Positions 57,447 through 64,000 of a stretch of 64,000 bases of DNA are shown piece by piece. Both the position numbers and the translations under genes were made by a program. Below the pieces are notes generated by a model. It ran no database searches. It saw nothing but the letters and a program-made list of their open reading frames with translations, and was not told the origin of the DNA. Origin of the DNA: CAZSHB01 sp964606885 (GTDB lineage: Bacteria; Babelota; Babeliae; Babelales; CAIQNR01); NCBI GenBank assembly GCA_964606885.1, contig CAZSHB010000001.1:1-64000 (forward strand), written 5' to 3'. Numbering within the stretch: the first letter of the stretch is position 1; every line of letters begins with the position of its first letter.

Positions 57447-58361
57447 ATGGTTGTACAAGAATTTCTTGTTTTTAAAGATACATTTCTTGCTTATCTTGAA
57501 GTAGAAAAAAATCTAAGCAAAAATACCCTACGCTCATACAAAAGCGACTTAGACGTATTTATAGAATTTTGGCACACCATCAATACCAGCGATCCACAAC
57601 CTTTAGAATTACGCCGCGCACTTGAACGGTATTTTGTAGCACAGTTCCATAAAAAAATTGATAACCATTCCATTGCTCGCAAGATGTCCTGCTTTACCTC
57701 GTTTGAACGCTTTGTACGCACACAAGGTGTCAAAATTACCCTCAAACTTAAACGCCCTCGCGTGCACAAAAAATTACCTACCTATCTGAGTATAGAAGAA
57801 ATAGTCTATCTGCTTGATACCGTACCTAACGAAAAGCTCCCTACTAAATTACCTATCCGTGATAAAACGGTCTTAGAGCTACTCTATGCAACCGGTATTC
57901 GATGTGCTGAACTGTGTGCAATCAGACTGCAAGATGTTAATCTTGAACAAAAACTAATTCGCATTAAAGGTAAAGGACGCAAAGAACGGTTCGCTTTGTT
58001 TGGCAAAAAAGCACAAGAAAAACTACGTGCCTATCTAGCACAAGAACGGCCCCGCTCGCTAACCGAACAAGATCCATTATTTATGACATCACGTAACGAG
58101 CCGTTCCATCCACGCTGTGTACAGCGCATCATGGACATGTTCCAACAGTTTCTAACAAATGGCAAAACGCTTACTCCACACAAAGTGCGCCATTCGTTTG
58201 CAACGCACTTACTTAACCAAGGTGCAGATTTACGTACCGTGCAAGAACTCTTAGGACACAAAACATTAGCAACTACAGAAAAATATACGCATGTAACATC
58301 AGCACAACTGGTGAGCATGTGTGACGATCTTCATCCTTTATCATCACCATCACCGGCATAA
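57447..58361 (+). CDS. xerC: XerC/XerD-type tyrosine recombinase
   Basis: Xer recombinases resolve chromosome dimers at dif. The 304-residue protein has an N-terminal SAM-like core-binding domain and a catalytic domain with Arg152 (YATGIRCAEL), a Lys in RIKGKGRKER, His245 and Arg248 (HKVRHSFATHLL), His271 (LLGHKTL) and Tyr280 (TTEKYTHV). All catalytic residues are present. Length and lack of neighbouring att-like repeats favour a housekeeping Xer over a phage integrase. C versus D cannot be told here. Confidence 0.93.
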   Translation: MVVQEFLVFKDTFLAYLEVEKNLSKNTLRSYKSDLDVFIEFWHTINTSDPQPLELRRALERYFVAQFHKKIDNHSIARKMSCFTSFERFVRTQGVKITLKLKRPRVHKKLPTYLSIEEIVYLLDTVPNEKLPTKLPIRDKTVLELLYATGIRCAELCAIRLQDVNLEQKLIRIKGKGRKERFALFGKKAQEKLRAYLAQERPRSLTEQDPLFMTSRNEPFHPRCVQRIMDMFQQFLTNGKTLTPHKVRHSFATHLLNQGADLRTVQELLGHKTLATTEKYTHVTSAQLVSMCDDLHPLSSPSPA

Positions 58362-58365
58362 ATCA

Positions 58366-60090
58366 ATGTTTATTAAACACAGCGCAAAAGATTCATTCGA
58401 AAAAAAAGTATACCTGCTGGTGACATTCTTAGTAGGCACAGCATTTGCTTTAGGCACGCGTCTTTTTTATTTACAAGTTACGTGCGCTGATCAACTCCTA
58501 CAAAAAAGCTTGCATAATTACACACGTTACGAACACACCAACTCTTTGCGCGGGGAAATTGTTGACTGTCATGGCACACTTTTAGCCACTAACAGTCCTG
58601 TTACACATATCTACTGGCAAGGCACAGGCAATAAAAAACTTACTGCTACACAAGAAAAAGATCTTGCAACACTAACCACGCTTTTTCATTTCGAGCTTGA
58701 TCCAAAAGAACTTATGCTTGCAGAACGGTTTGGTAAGAAAATAAAACTATGCTCCAATATTTCCTTTGAACAACTCAGTACCTTAATTGAACTATTTGGA
58801 CACCACCCGAATATTATTTTAGAAAATAACGTCAAACGATTATATCCATACAAAGAGTGCGCCGGCCAACTGCTTGGCTATTTAACCACCATTGGCAATT
58901 CGTACGAAGGCACCACTGGTCTTGAAAAGATGTGCAACGAGTCTCTTAAGGGTGAACCTGGATCGATTATGCGGATTATTAATTCGTTTGGGCTACCGCT
59001 CAAAGAGCAGACCGTTAAACCGATGCTAAAAGGACAACAAATCCGCACCACGCTCGATTTTGAATTACAAACAATTGCTGAATCTATGTTTCCTCCAGAA
59101 TACGCAGGCGTGTTTATTTTAATGGACCCGCATGATGGAGCGCTTAAAGCACTTGTGTCCCGCCCTTGCTTTGACCCTAATTTATTTGTAGATGGTATCA
59201 GCGCAGAAAACTGGCAAACACTCAAAGGAAAAAAACCGTTCTTAAACAGAGCATGCCAATCGGTCTACCCACCAGGTTCTATCTTTAAATTAATTACGGT
59301 CACCATGCTGCTAGAAAACAATCTCATTACCCCAGAATCTCGCTTTTATTGCAAAGGAAGTACCTTCTTAGGCCGAGACTACCGTTGTAATAAATTAGAA
59401 GGTCATGGCTTTCTTAATCCTGCAGAATCGCTGGTTAAATCGTGCAATATTATGTTTTATGAACTGGCAAAAAAATTAGATATCGATGTACTCGCCCATT
59501 ACGCCAAAAAGTTTGGTCTTGGCCAAACAACTGGAAGTATCTTTAACGAGCAAAACGGTATTGTCCCTTCTCGCTCTTGGAAACGTAAAGCTAAAGGCGA
59601 ACGCTGGTGGCAAGGAGAAACGTTATCAACCGCTATTGGTCAAAGTTATTTATTAGTAACTCCTTTGCAAATAGCACGCATGATCGCCTCTATAGAAACA
59701 GGCTACTTAGTAACGCCCCGTATTTTAGAAGAAACCCCAATTGTTAAAGAGCCACTTGGCATACGAGCAGAGACACGCTTTTTCTTAAAACGGGCTATGC
59801 ATCTTGCCACACAAGAAGGTACCGCTCGTCGCTTAAGCTACCCGTCACAATTCAGGATAGAAGCTAAAACCAGTACCGCTCAAACAAGCGCATTAGAAAA
59901 TAAGGTTTTAGGCGTGGAACATTGGGAACATGGCTGGCTTGCAGCAAATATCTGCCACAAAGATGGTAAACCGTTGACCATGATTGTGCTGACTGAGCAC
60001 TCGGGCTCAGCAAGCGTATCGGTTACTATTGCTAAGCAATTTTTACGATCCTACGTGCAGTATTACAAAACTAAACAAGCTCAAGCATAA
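58366..60090 (+). CDS. mrdA: Penicillin-binding protein 2-type transpeptidase
   Basis: PBP2 cross-links peptidoglycan during elongation. The 574-residue protein has an N-terminal membrane helix (about residues 12-35), a dimerisation domain starting with NSLRGEIVDCHGTLLATN, and a transpeptidase domain with Ser305-x-x-Lys308 (YPPGSIFKLI), Ser359-Cys-Asn361 and a third motif that reads KTSTAQ (501-506), not the usual KTGTAQ. It is somewhat short. The ATG at 58366 is just after the xer stop; a GTG start inside xer gives an unlikely His-rich N-terminus. rodA is not adjacent. It shows the cell still builds peptidoglycan. Confidence 0.9.
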   Translation: MFIKHSAKDSFEKKVYLLVTFLVGTAFALGTRLFYLQVTCADQLLQKSLHNYTRYEHTNSLRGEIVDCHGTLLATNSPVTHIYWQGTGNKKLTATQEKDLATLTTLFHFELDPKELMLAERFGKKIKLCSNISFEQLSTLIELFGHHPNIILENNVKRLYPYKECAGQLLGYLTTIGNSYEGTTGLEKMCNESLKGEPGSIMRIINSFGLPLKEQTVKPMLKGQQIRTTLDFELQTIAESMFPPEYAGVFILMDPHDGALKALVSRPCFDPNLFVDGISAENWQTLKGKKPFLNRACQSVYPPGSIFKLITVTMLLENNLITPESRFYCKGSTFLGRDYRCNKLEGHGFLNPAESLVKSCNIMFYELAKKLDIDVLAHYAKKFGLGQTTGSIFNEQNGIVPSRSWKRKAKGERWWQGETLSTAIGQSYLLVTPLQIARMIASIETGYLVTPRILEETPIVKEPLGIRAETRFFLKRAMHLATQEGTARRLSYPSQFRIEAKTSTAQTSALENKVLGVEHWEHGWLAANICHKDGKPLTMIVLTEHSGSASVSVTIAKQFLRSYVQYYKTKQAQA

Positions 60091-60198
60091 AAATAATAAG
60101 CTGCATATAATTATCTTGCGCCAAATATCTTAAATAAAAGACTTATTTACAGTATAATTACTAATAGGAATCTATTAAAACTATTAAGAAGCAAAATT

Positions 60199-60531
60199 AT
60201 GAATACCAAACTACTCTTACTAACAACTCTACTAACTGCATCTTTAACAACACACACCAGTTCTAGTATGTATTCAGATCTTATTGAACTTGCTCACCTT
60301 ATAGTAACAAGGCATAAACAAGAAGATGCTCTTGAAAAAACGACCTCTAAAATTGACACAATACGTGATAATATTAACCGTGTTGCATATAGCCAAATAC
60401 CAAATAAAGATTCTATTGCATGCTCTTACAGTTTAGCGCTTACAACTCTAATAAGTTTATACAAACGACAAAGACAAGATCTGATGTGTACAACGCAAAA
60501 AATAAACTGCTTAAGCAAAACAAATCGCTAA
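60199..60531 (+). CDS. Small secreted helical protein
   Basis: This 110-residue protein has a signal peptide (MNTKLLLLTTLLTASLTTHT) and a helical mature part with three Cys (IACSYSL, LMCTT, NCLSK). It is followed by a hairpin shared with the rpsT terminator. No family recognised. Confidence 0.55.
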   Translation: MNTKLLLLTTLLTASLTTHTSSSMYSDLIELAHLIVTRHKQEDALEKTTSKIDTIRDNINRVAYSQIPNKDSIACSYSLALTTLISLYKRQRQDLMCTTQKINCLSKTNR

Positions 60532-60589
60532 AAGCATACAGCTTTAGCAATCACTAATATTACTTTATTTAAAAATCTCACATAAAAAA

Positions 60590-60626
60590 AGAGCAAAAAA
60601 AAGCGCATAGGTTCTATGCGCTTTAA
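60590..60626 (-). terminator. Intrinsic terminator after rpsT
   Basis: On the minus strand the stem AAAGCGCATAG / CTATGCGCTTT has a 4-base loop and is followed by eight T. On the plus strand the downstream T-run is weaker but may serve gene 60199. Confidence 0.88.
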
Positions 60627-60652
60627 ACTTTTTTAGATAGATGCTTGTTATA

Positions 60653-60940
60653 TTAAGCAGCTACTGAAGCTTTTGCTGAATTAAGTGCAGCAACTTTTTT
60701 TGAAAGTCTGCTTACTTTACGAGCAACAGCATTTTTGTGGAGCAGTCCCTTGCCGCATGCACGAGCCAATTGTGCTTCTGCATTACGCAACAAAGTAACT
60801 GAACCTTGGTAGTCACCTGCTTGAACAGATGCTAAAACTTTTTTTACTACTGTCTTTAAAGCAGTTCTGCGTGAAAGATTACGTTGGTGACGAGCAACGT
60901 CTTGTTTCGCTTTTTTCTTTGCAGATTTAATATTCGCCAT
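60653..60940 (-). CDS. rpsT: 30S ribosomal protein S20
   Basis: This 95-residue basic protein has the S20 signature MANIKSAKKKAKQDVARHQR, followed by a helical region ending in HKNAVARKVSRLSKKVAAL. Length is slightly above the usual ~88. It starts 8 bases after rpmB and ends the ftsH-suhB-rpmB-rpsT run. Confidence 0.95.
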   Translation of the reverse strand: MANIKSAKKKAKQDVARHQRNLSRRTALKTVVKKVLASVQAGDYQGSVTLLRNAEAQLARACGKGLLHKNAVARKVSRLSKKVAALNSAKASVAA

Positions 60941-60948
60941 TTTTTATC

Positions 60949-61152
60949 CTATACAATTTTTTGAACTAAATCGGCCTTAACGCATTTGGTACAGACGTTA
61001 GCTTGGTGAACTTTTTTACGAGTATCAGCTGCTACAACAAAACGCATTCTGTGAACATTTGGGTACACCCAACGTCCAACTTTATTATTTGCTTTACTTA
61101 CCAAATTAGCAGTTCTAGGCCTCTTACCACACACAAAACAACAACGAGCCAT
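60949..61152 (-). CDS. rpmB: 50S ribosomal protein L28
   Basis: This 67-residue protein has the L28 start MARCCFVCGKRPRTANLVSK, the RWVYPNVHRMRF block and a C-terminal CTKC pair. The CxxC pairs suggest a zinc site. The ATG at 61152 has AAAGGATG upstream; a longer reading adds 26 residues that do not fit the family. It lies 75 bases after suhB. Confidence 0.94.
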   Translation of the reverse strand: MARCCFVCGKRPRTANLVSKANNKVGRWVYPNVHRMRFVVAADTRKKVHQANVCTKCVKADLVQKIV

Positions 61153-61226
61153 GTAAACATCCTTTCTAGAGTACATTTGTGATAAAGAGGAATCAGGCTT
61201 TAAGTGTAACAGAACAAAAAGGTTTT

Positions 61227-62009
61227 TCAATCCTTGCTACAGCAGCAATCCGCTTTTTTAAGCTCTTTTATAATAAGCTCAGACCCACCAATGAATGATC
61301 GGCTGCTTGAGCTTAAAGAGCCCCCATTAAGCTCACTGACAAACCCACCAGCCTCCTCTATTAATAAAGAGCCAGCCGCCATATCCCACCAAAAAAGCCC
61401 ATCAAACAGAACAACGTCAAAGCGCCCAGCCGCACAATAGGCTATATCAAGGGCTGCTGCCCCCATAACCCGACAGGTATACACCCGAGGTTCAATCTGG
61501 CAGACAAGCTTACACAGATCTCCATGCTGTTCATAAGGCAAAGAAAAGCCTATACAAGCACGGGCAAGCTTGTGTTCTTGAGGGGTCGTAAAACGTTGGC
61601 CATTTAGAAACGCACCATGGCCACTTATAGCCACAAACATTTCGTCTATAAGTGGATTAAAAACTACACCAATTAGACGTTGATCATGATGAGTAAGCGC
61701 TACAGAAACACAAAAATAGGGGAGTTTACGAGAAAAATTGGTTGTACCATCAAGCGGATCAATAACCCAGCAATAGTCGTTACCCTGCTGTCTACCCGAC
61801 TCTTCAGCATAGACTGCGGCGCCTGGGATAAGTTTGCTCAGATGTTCGAGCAGGAATTTTTCAGAGGCTAGATCTGCCTGAGTGGCAAAACTGCCGTCTT
61901 GTTTAGTGAAGTGAGTGAGATCTTGATGATAGTAACTCAGCAGTAACTGTCCTGCTTGTCTGACTATGCTTTCTGCCTGTTGTGCTACTATCTTTAGATC
62001 CACACTCAC
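61227..62009 (-). CDS. suhB: Inositol-monophosphatase-family phosphatase
   Basis: The 260-residue protein has the metal-binding motifs of the IMPase superfamily: YAEESG, WVIDPLDGTTNF and WWDMAAGSLLIEEAGG. Members dephosphorylate inositol monophosphates, and SuhB also assists rRNA transcription. It starts at GTG. The C-terminus is Cys-rich (DCCCSKD). It follows ftsH by 22 bases. Confidence 0.93.
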   Translation of the reverse strand: MSVDLKIVAQQAESIVRQAGQLLLSYYHQDLTHFTKQDGSFATQADLASEKFLLEHLSKLIPGAAVYAEESGRQQGNDYCWVIDPLDGTTNFSRKLPYFCVSVALTHHDQRLIGVVFNPLIDEMFVAISGHGAFLNGQRFTTPQEHKLARACIGFSLPYEQHGDLCKLVCQIEPRVYTCRVMGAAALDIAYCAAGRFDVVLFDGLFWWDMAAGSLLIEEAGGFVSELNGGSLSSSSRSFIGGSELIIKELKKADCCCSKD

Positions 62010-62031
62010 TCACTTTTTTATTTGATTAGTT

Positions 62032-63858
62032 TTAAATCAGCTTATGGTCTTCGCGAGAAGCGATACCAAGAAGCGCATAAATTTCGCTTGCGTACATTGT
62101 TTCTTTTTCAAGTAATGTCGCAGACAAGAGATCCAACTTTTCACGGTTCTCTGCAAGCAACACAATCACTTGTTGATAACACTCATCGATAATACGACGC
62201 ACTTCATCATCAATTTTTTGTGCTGTTACTTGTGAATAGACAAAATCACCTTGTTGTTGAGAATACACAATTGGCCCAAGCGCATCAGACATACCGTAAT
62301 GCGTTACCATGGTACGGGCAATTTCTGTTGCTCGTAAAAAGTCGCTATACGCGCCCGTTGCCAACTTGTTAAAGACCATCTGCTCTGCAACACGTCCACC
62401 AAGACAGATCTTGATAGATGCGATCATTTCATCTTTATTGCGTGAATACTTTTCCCGTTCTGGCATTGAGTGCGTTACACCAAGTGCACGACCCCGAGGA
62501 ATAATCGTTACTTTATGAAGCGGATCAGTCACTTCTGGAAGTAAAAGCGTTACCAATGTATGACCAGCTTCGTGCACTGCAGTCATATGCCGTTCTTCAT
62601 CAGAAAGTGCGATTGTTTTAAGTTCTTTACCGATTAAGACTTTATCGCGCGCTTCTTCTATATCAGCAAGACTTACGTCTGCTTGATTGTTTTTAGAAGC
62701 GATAATTGCAGCTTCGTTGATCAAGTTTGCTAAATCAGCACCAGAAAAACCTGGCGTACCGCGAGCAACCTTTTTTAGATCAACGTCAGGATTCATGTGT
62801 ACACCTTTAGTATGTACTTCAAGAATTTTTTCTCGACTAATCAAATCTGGATACGGCACTTCAACACGTCGATCAAATCGACCAGGACGCATTAACGCTT
62901 TATCAAGAACATCAGGACGATTGGTTGCTGCAAGAACAATAACCGGTTCACCGCCCGTTTCAAAACCATCCATCTCTGTTAAAAGTTGGTTTAATGTTTG
63001 TTCACGTTCATCGTTACCACCACCAAGGCCACTGCCACGGTGACGACCGACAGCATCAATTTCATCAATAAAGATAATGCTTGGAGCATGCTTACGCGCT
63101 TGTGCAAAAAGATCACGCACACGAGAAGCACCAACACCCACAAACACTTCAATAAAATCTGAACCACTGATGCTAAAAAACGGACAGTTAGCTTCACCAG
63201 CCACTGCACGTGCTAATAACGTTTTACCATTACCAGGCTCACCTACTAATAATGCACCACGAGTAATGCGTGCACCAAGGCGCTTATATTTTTCAGGATT
63301 CTTTAAGAAATCAACCACGTCTTGCAGTTCTTCTTTTGCTTCTACAGCACCTGCCACAGAAGAAAACTTTTCTTTAATAGTTGATGGCATAAACATCTTT
63401 GCACGGCTTTTACCGAGTGTAAAAATGTTACCACTACCAGAACTGTTCGATCCATTTTTTTGTCTAAAGAAGTACCAAACGCCTAGTAACCCTGCTGCAA
63501 ACACCATGAGTAATAACAACTGCCATACACCGGCTAATGCTGCACTTGTTTCTACAAAAGAAACTGGCACACCCGATTTACCCAGTTGTTCCATGATGGT
63601 AGGAGCATACGGCATAATTGCTTCGTATTCTTTATCCTGAGCGCCCATCCATTTAACGGCAGCGCCATCTATTTCTACAGAGCGAACTTGTTTTTTCTCT
63701 ACTTGCACCAAGAAGTCTGTGTAAGTTGCACGCTCTTTTTGTCTGATGTTTCCATAAAAGGATGAAAGAACGGCTAAACAACCAAGCATAACCACTACGA
63801 TGATAAGCAAGTTGCGTGGGCCGCCGCCTGATCCAAACTTTTTGTTTTTGTTCTTCAT
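62032..63858 (-). CDS. ftsH: ATP-dependent zinc metalloprotease FtsH
   Basis: FtsH degrades misfolded membrane proteins and short-lived regulators. The 608-residue protein has two N-terminal membrane helices (about 14-33 and 108-130) around a periplasmic domain. The AAA+ domain has Walker A GEPGNGKTLLARAV, Walker B IIFIDEIDAVG and the SRH ATNRPDVLDKALMRPGRFDR. The zinc site is HEAGH (His429). It heads the minus-strand operon with suhB, rpmB and rpsT. All key residues are present. Confidence 0.98.
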   Translation of the reverse strand: MKNKNKKFGSGGGPRNLLIIVVVMLGCLAVLSSFYGNIRQKERATYTDFLVQVEKKQVRSVEIDGAAVKWMGAQDKEYEAIMPYAPTIMEQLGKSGVPVSFVETSAALAGVWQLLLLMVFAAGLLGVWYFFRQKNGSNSSGSGNIFTLGKSRAKMFMPSTIKEKFSSVAGAVEAKEELQDVVDFLKNPEKYKRLGARITRGALLVGEPGNGKTLLARAVAGEANCPFFSISGSDFIEVFVGVGASRVRDLFAQARKHAPSIIFIDEIDAVGRHRGSGLGGGNDEREQTLNQLLTEMDGFETGGEPVIVLAATNRPDVLDKALMRPGRFDRRVEVPYPDLISREKILEVHTKGVHMNPDVDLKKVARGTPGFSGADLANLINEAAIIASKNNQADVSLADIEEARDKVLIGKELKTIALSDEERHMTAVHEAGHTLVTLLLPEVTDPLHKVTIIPRGRALGVTHSMPEREKYSRNKDEMIASIKICLGGRVAEQMVFNKLATGAYSDFLRATEIARTMVTHYGMSDALGPIVYSQQQGDFVYSQVTAQKIDDEVRRIIDECYQQVIVLLAENREKLDLLSATLLEKETMYASEIYALLGIASREDHKLI

Positions 63859-63905
63859 ATAGTCCTTATGAATATATGTTATATGGCTATTTGAGCACTG
63901 TAGCC

Positions 63906-63934
63906 AGTATAATAAAACAGCCAGACAGTGTCGA
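63906..63934 (-). promoter_or_regulatory. Putative sigma-70 promoter for ftsH operon
   Basis: Reading the minus strand, TCGACA (63934-63929) and TATACT (63911-63906) each match 5 of 6 positions, with a 17-base spacer. The ftsH ATG is 47 bases downstream. Confidence 0.6.
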
Positions 63935-64000
63935 CTTTTGCACTAAATAACTACCGGAAACTCGTTGTAGGCAAGCGACCAGTGAGGATAACTGCATACA

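Noticed and set aside
57447..58361. Phage or island integrase reading of the tyrosine recombinase
   Set aside because: No tRNA-adjacent direct repeats, phage genes or other mobile-element features are nearby; size and motifs fit a housekeeping Xer protein.
58031..59225. Minus-strand frames across xer and PBP2
   Set aside because: They lie fully within strongly supported genes on the other strand and show no family features.

Overview
The window looks like a chromosome piece from a host-dependent Gram-negative bacterium with a reduced genome. About 34 of roughly 79 protein genes begin with a Sec-type signal peptide. Many of these are small, unrecognised, or carry eukaryote-like parts: ankyrin repeats, a Krueppel-type C2H2 zinc-finger array, a CaaX-like C-terminus, and a Lys/Arg-rich histone-like protein. 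A lineage such as Candidatus Dependentiae (TM6) fits best, but that is inference: there is no rRNA in the window. The DNA is AT-rich, start sites usually have clear GGAG/AAGGAG ribosome binding sites, and several tidy intrinsic terminators separate the units. Two 10-N assembly gaps (25986-25995 and 54759-54768) each fall inside a gene.

Layout. 1-1220: end of rsmH, spoVG, tRNA-Gln. 1575-4443: two secreted M48-like metalloproteases. 4548-6177: maf, an unknown gene and a MerR/HspR-like regulator. 6317-10406: a seven-gene + strand operon of signal-peptide proteins, several with ankyrin repeats. 10503-18244: a minus-strand housekeeping block (gyrA, dprA, rpmF, a TPR protein, gltX, and a fabD/acpP pair whose key residues are lost). 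18444-25594: lepA, three secreted proteins, an RMND1/DUF155 protein and grpE. 25785-30093: an outer-membrane beta-barrel candidate followed by a 1002-residue secreted protein. 30138-32761 (minus): secreted unknowns, the secreted zinc-finger protein, ssb and pgsA. 32911-35367: six small secreted genes with duplicated leader regions. 35482-48125: mnmA, a mini transcription unit, a coiled-coil secreted protein, three minus-strand ankyrin genes, argS, tsf-frr, tRNA-Lys and tRNA-Leu, trigger factor, trxB, rpmH-rnpA-yidD and a hydrolase-like secreted protein. 48096-52669: PIN-PhoH ATPase, thrS, histone-like gene, nth. 52944-55661: a membrane-anchored NtrC-like protein with a degenerate AAA+ core. 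55756-57344: four small secreted proteins with basic segments resembling mitochondrial presequences. 57447-60531: xerC/D, a PBP2-type transpeptidase and one small secreted protein. 60653-63858 (minus): ftsH-suhB-rpmB-rpsT.

The housekeeping genes cover translation, replication, repair, proteostasis and envelope synthesis. Of the classic rpmF-plsX-fab cluster, only a fabD homologue lacking the catalytic Ser and substrate Arg and an acyl carrier protein lacking the phosphopantetheine Ser remain, while pgsA is intact. This suggests phospholipids are built from acquired precursors, with the fabD/acpP pair kept for a non-catalytic role or decaying. The accessory genes look like a rapidly diversifying set of exported proteins aimed at a eukaryotic host. 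The strongest candidates for something new are the secreted zinc-finger protein, the paired inactive FabD/ACP, the CaaX-ended ankyrin protein, the pseudo-NtrC membrane protein and the presequence-like secreted cluster.
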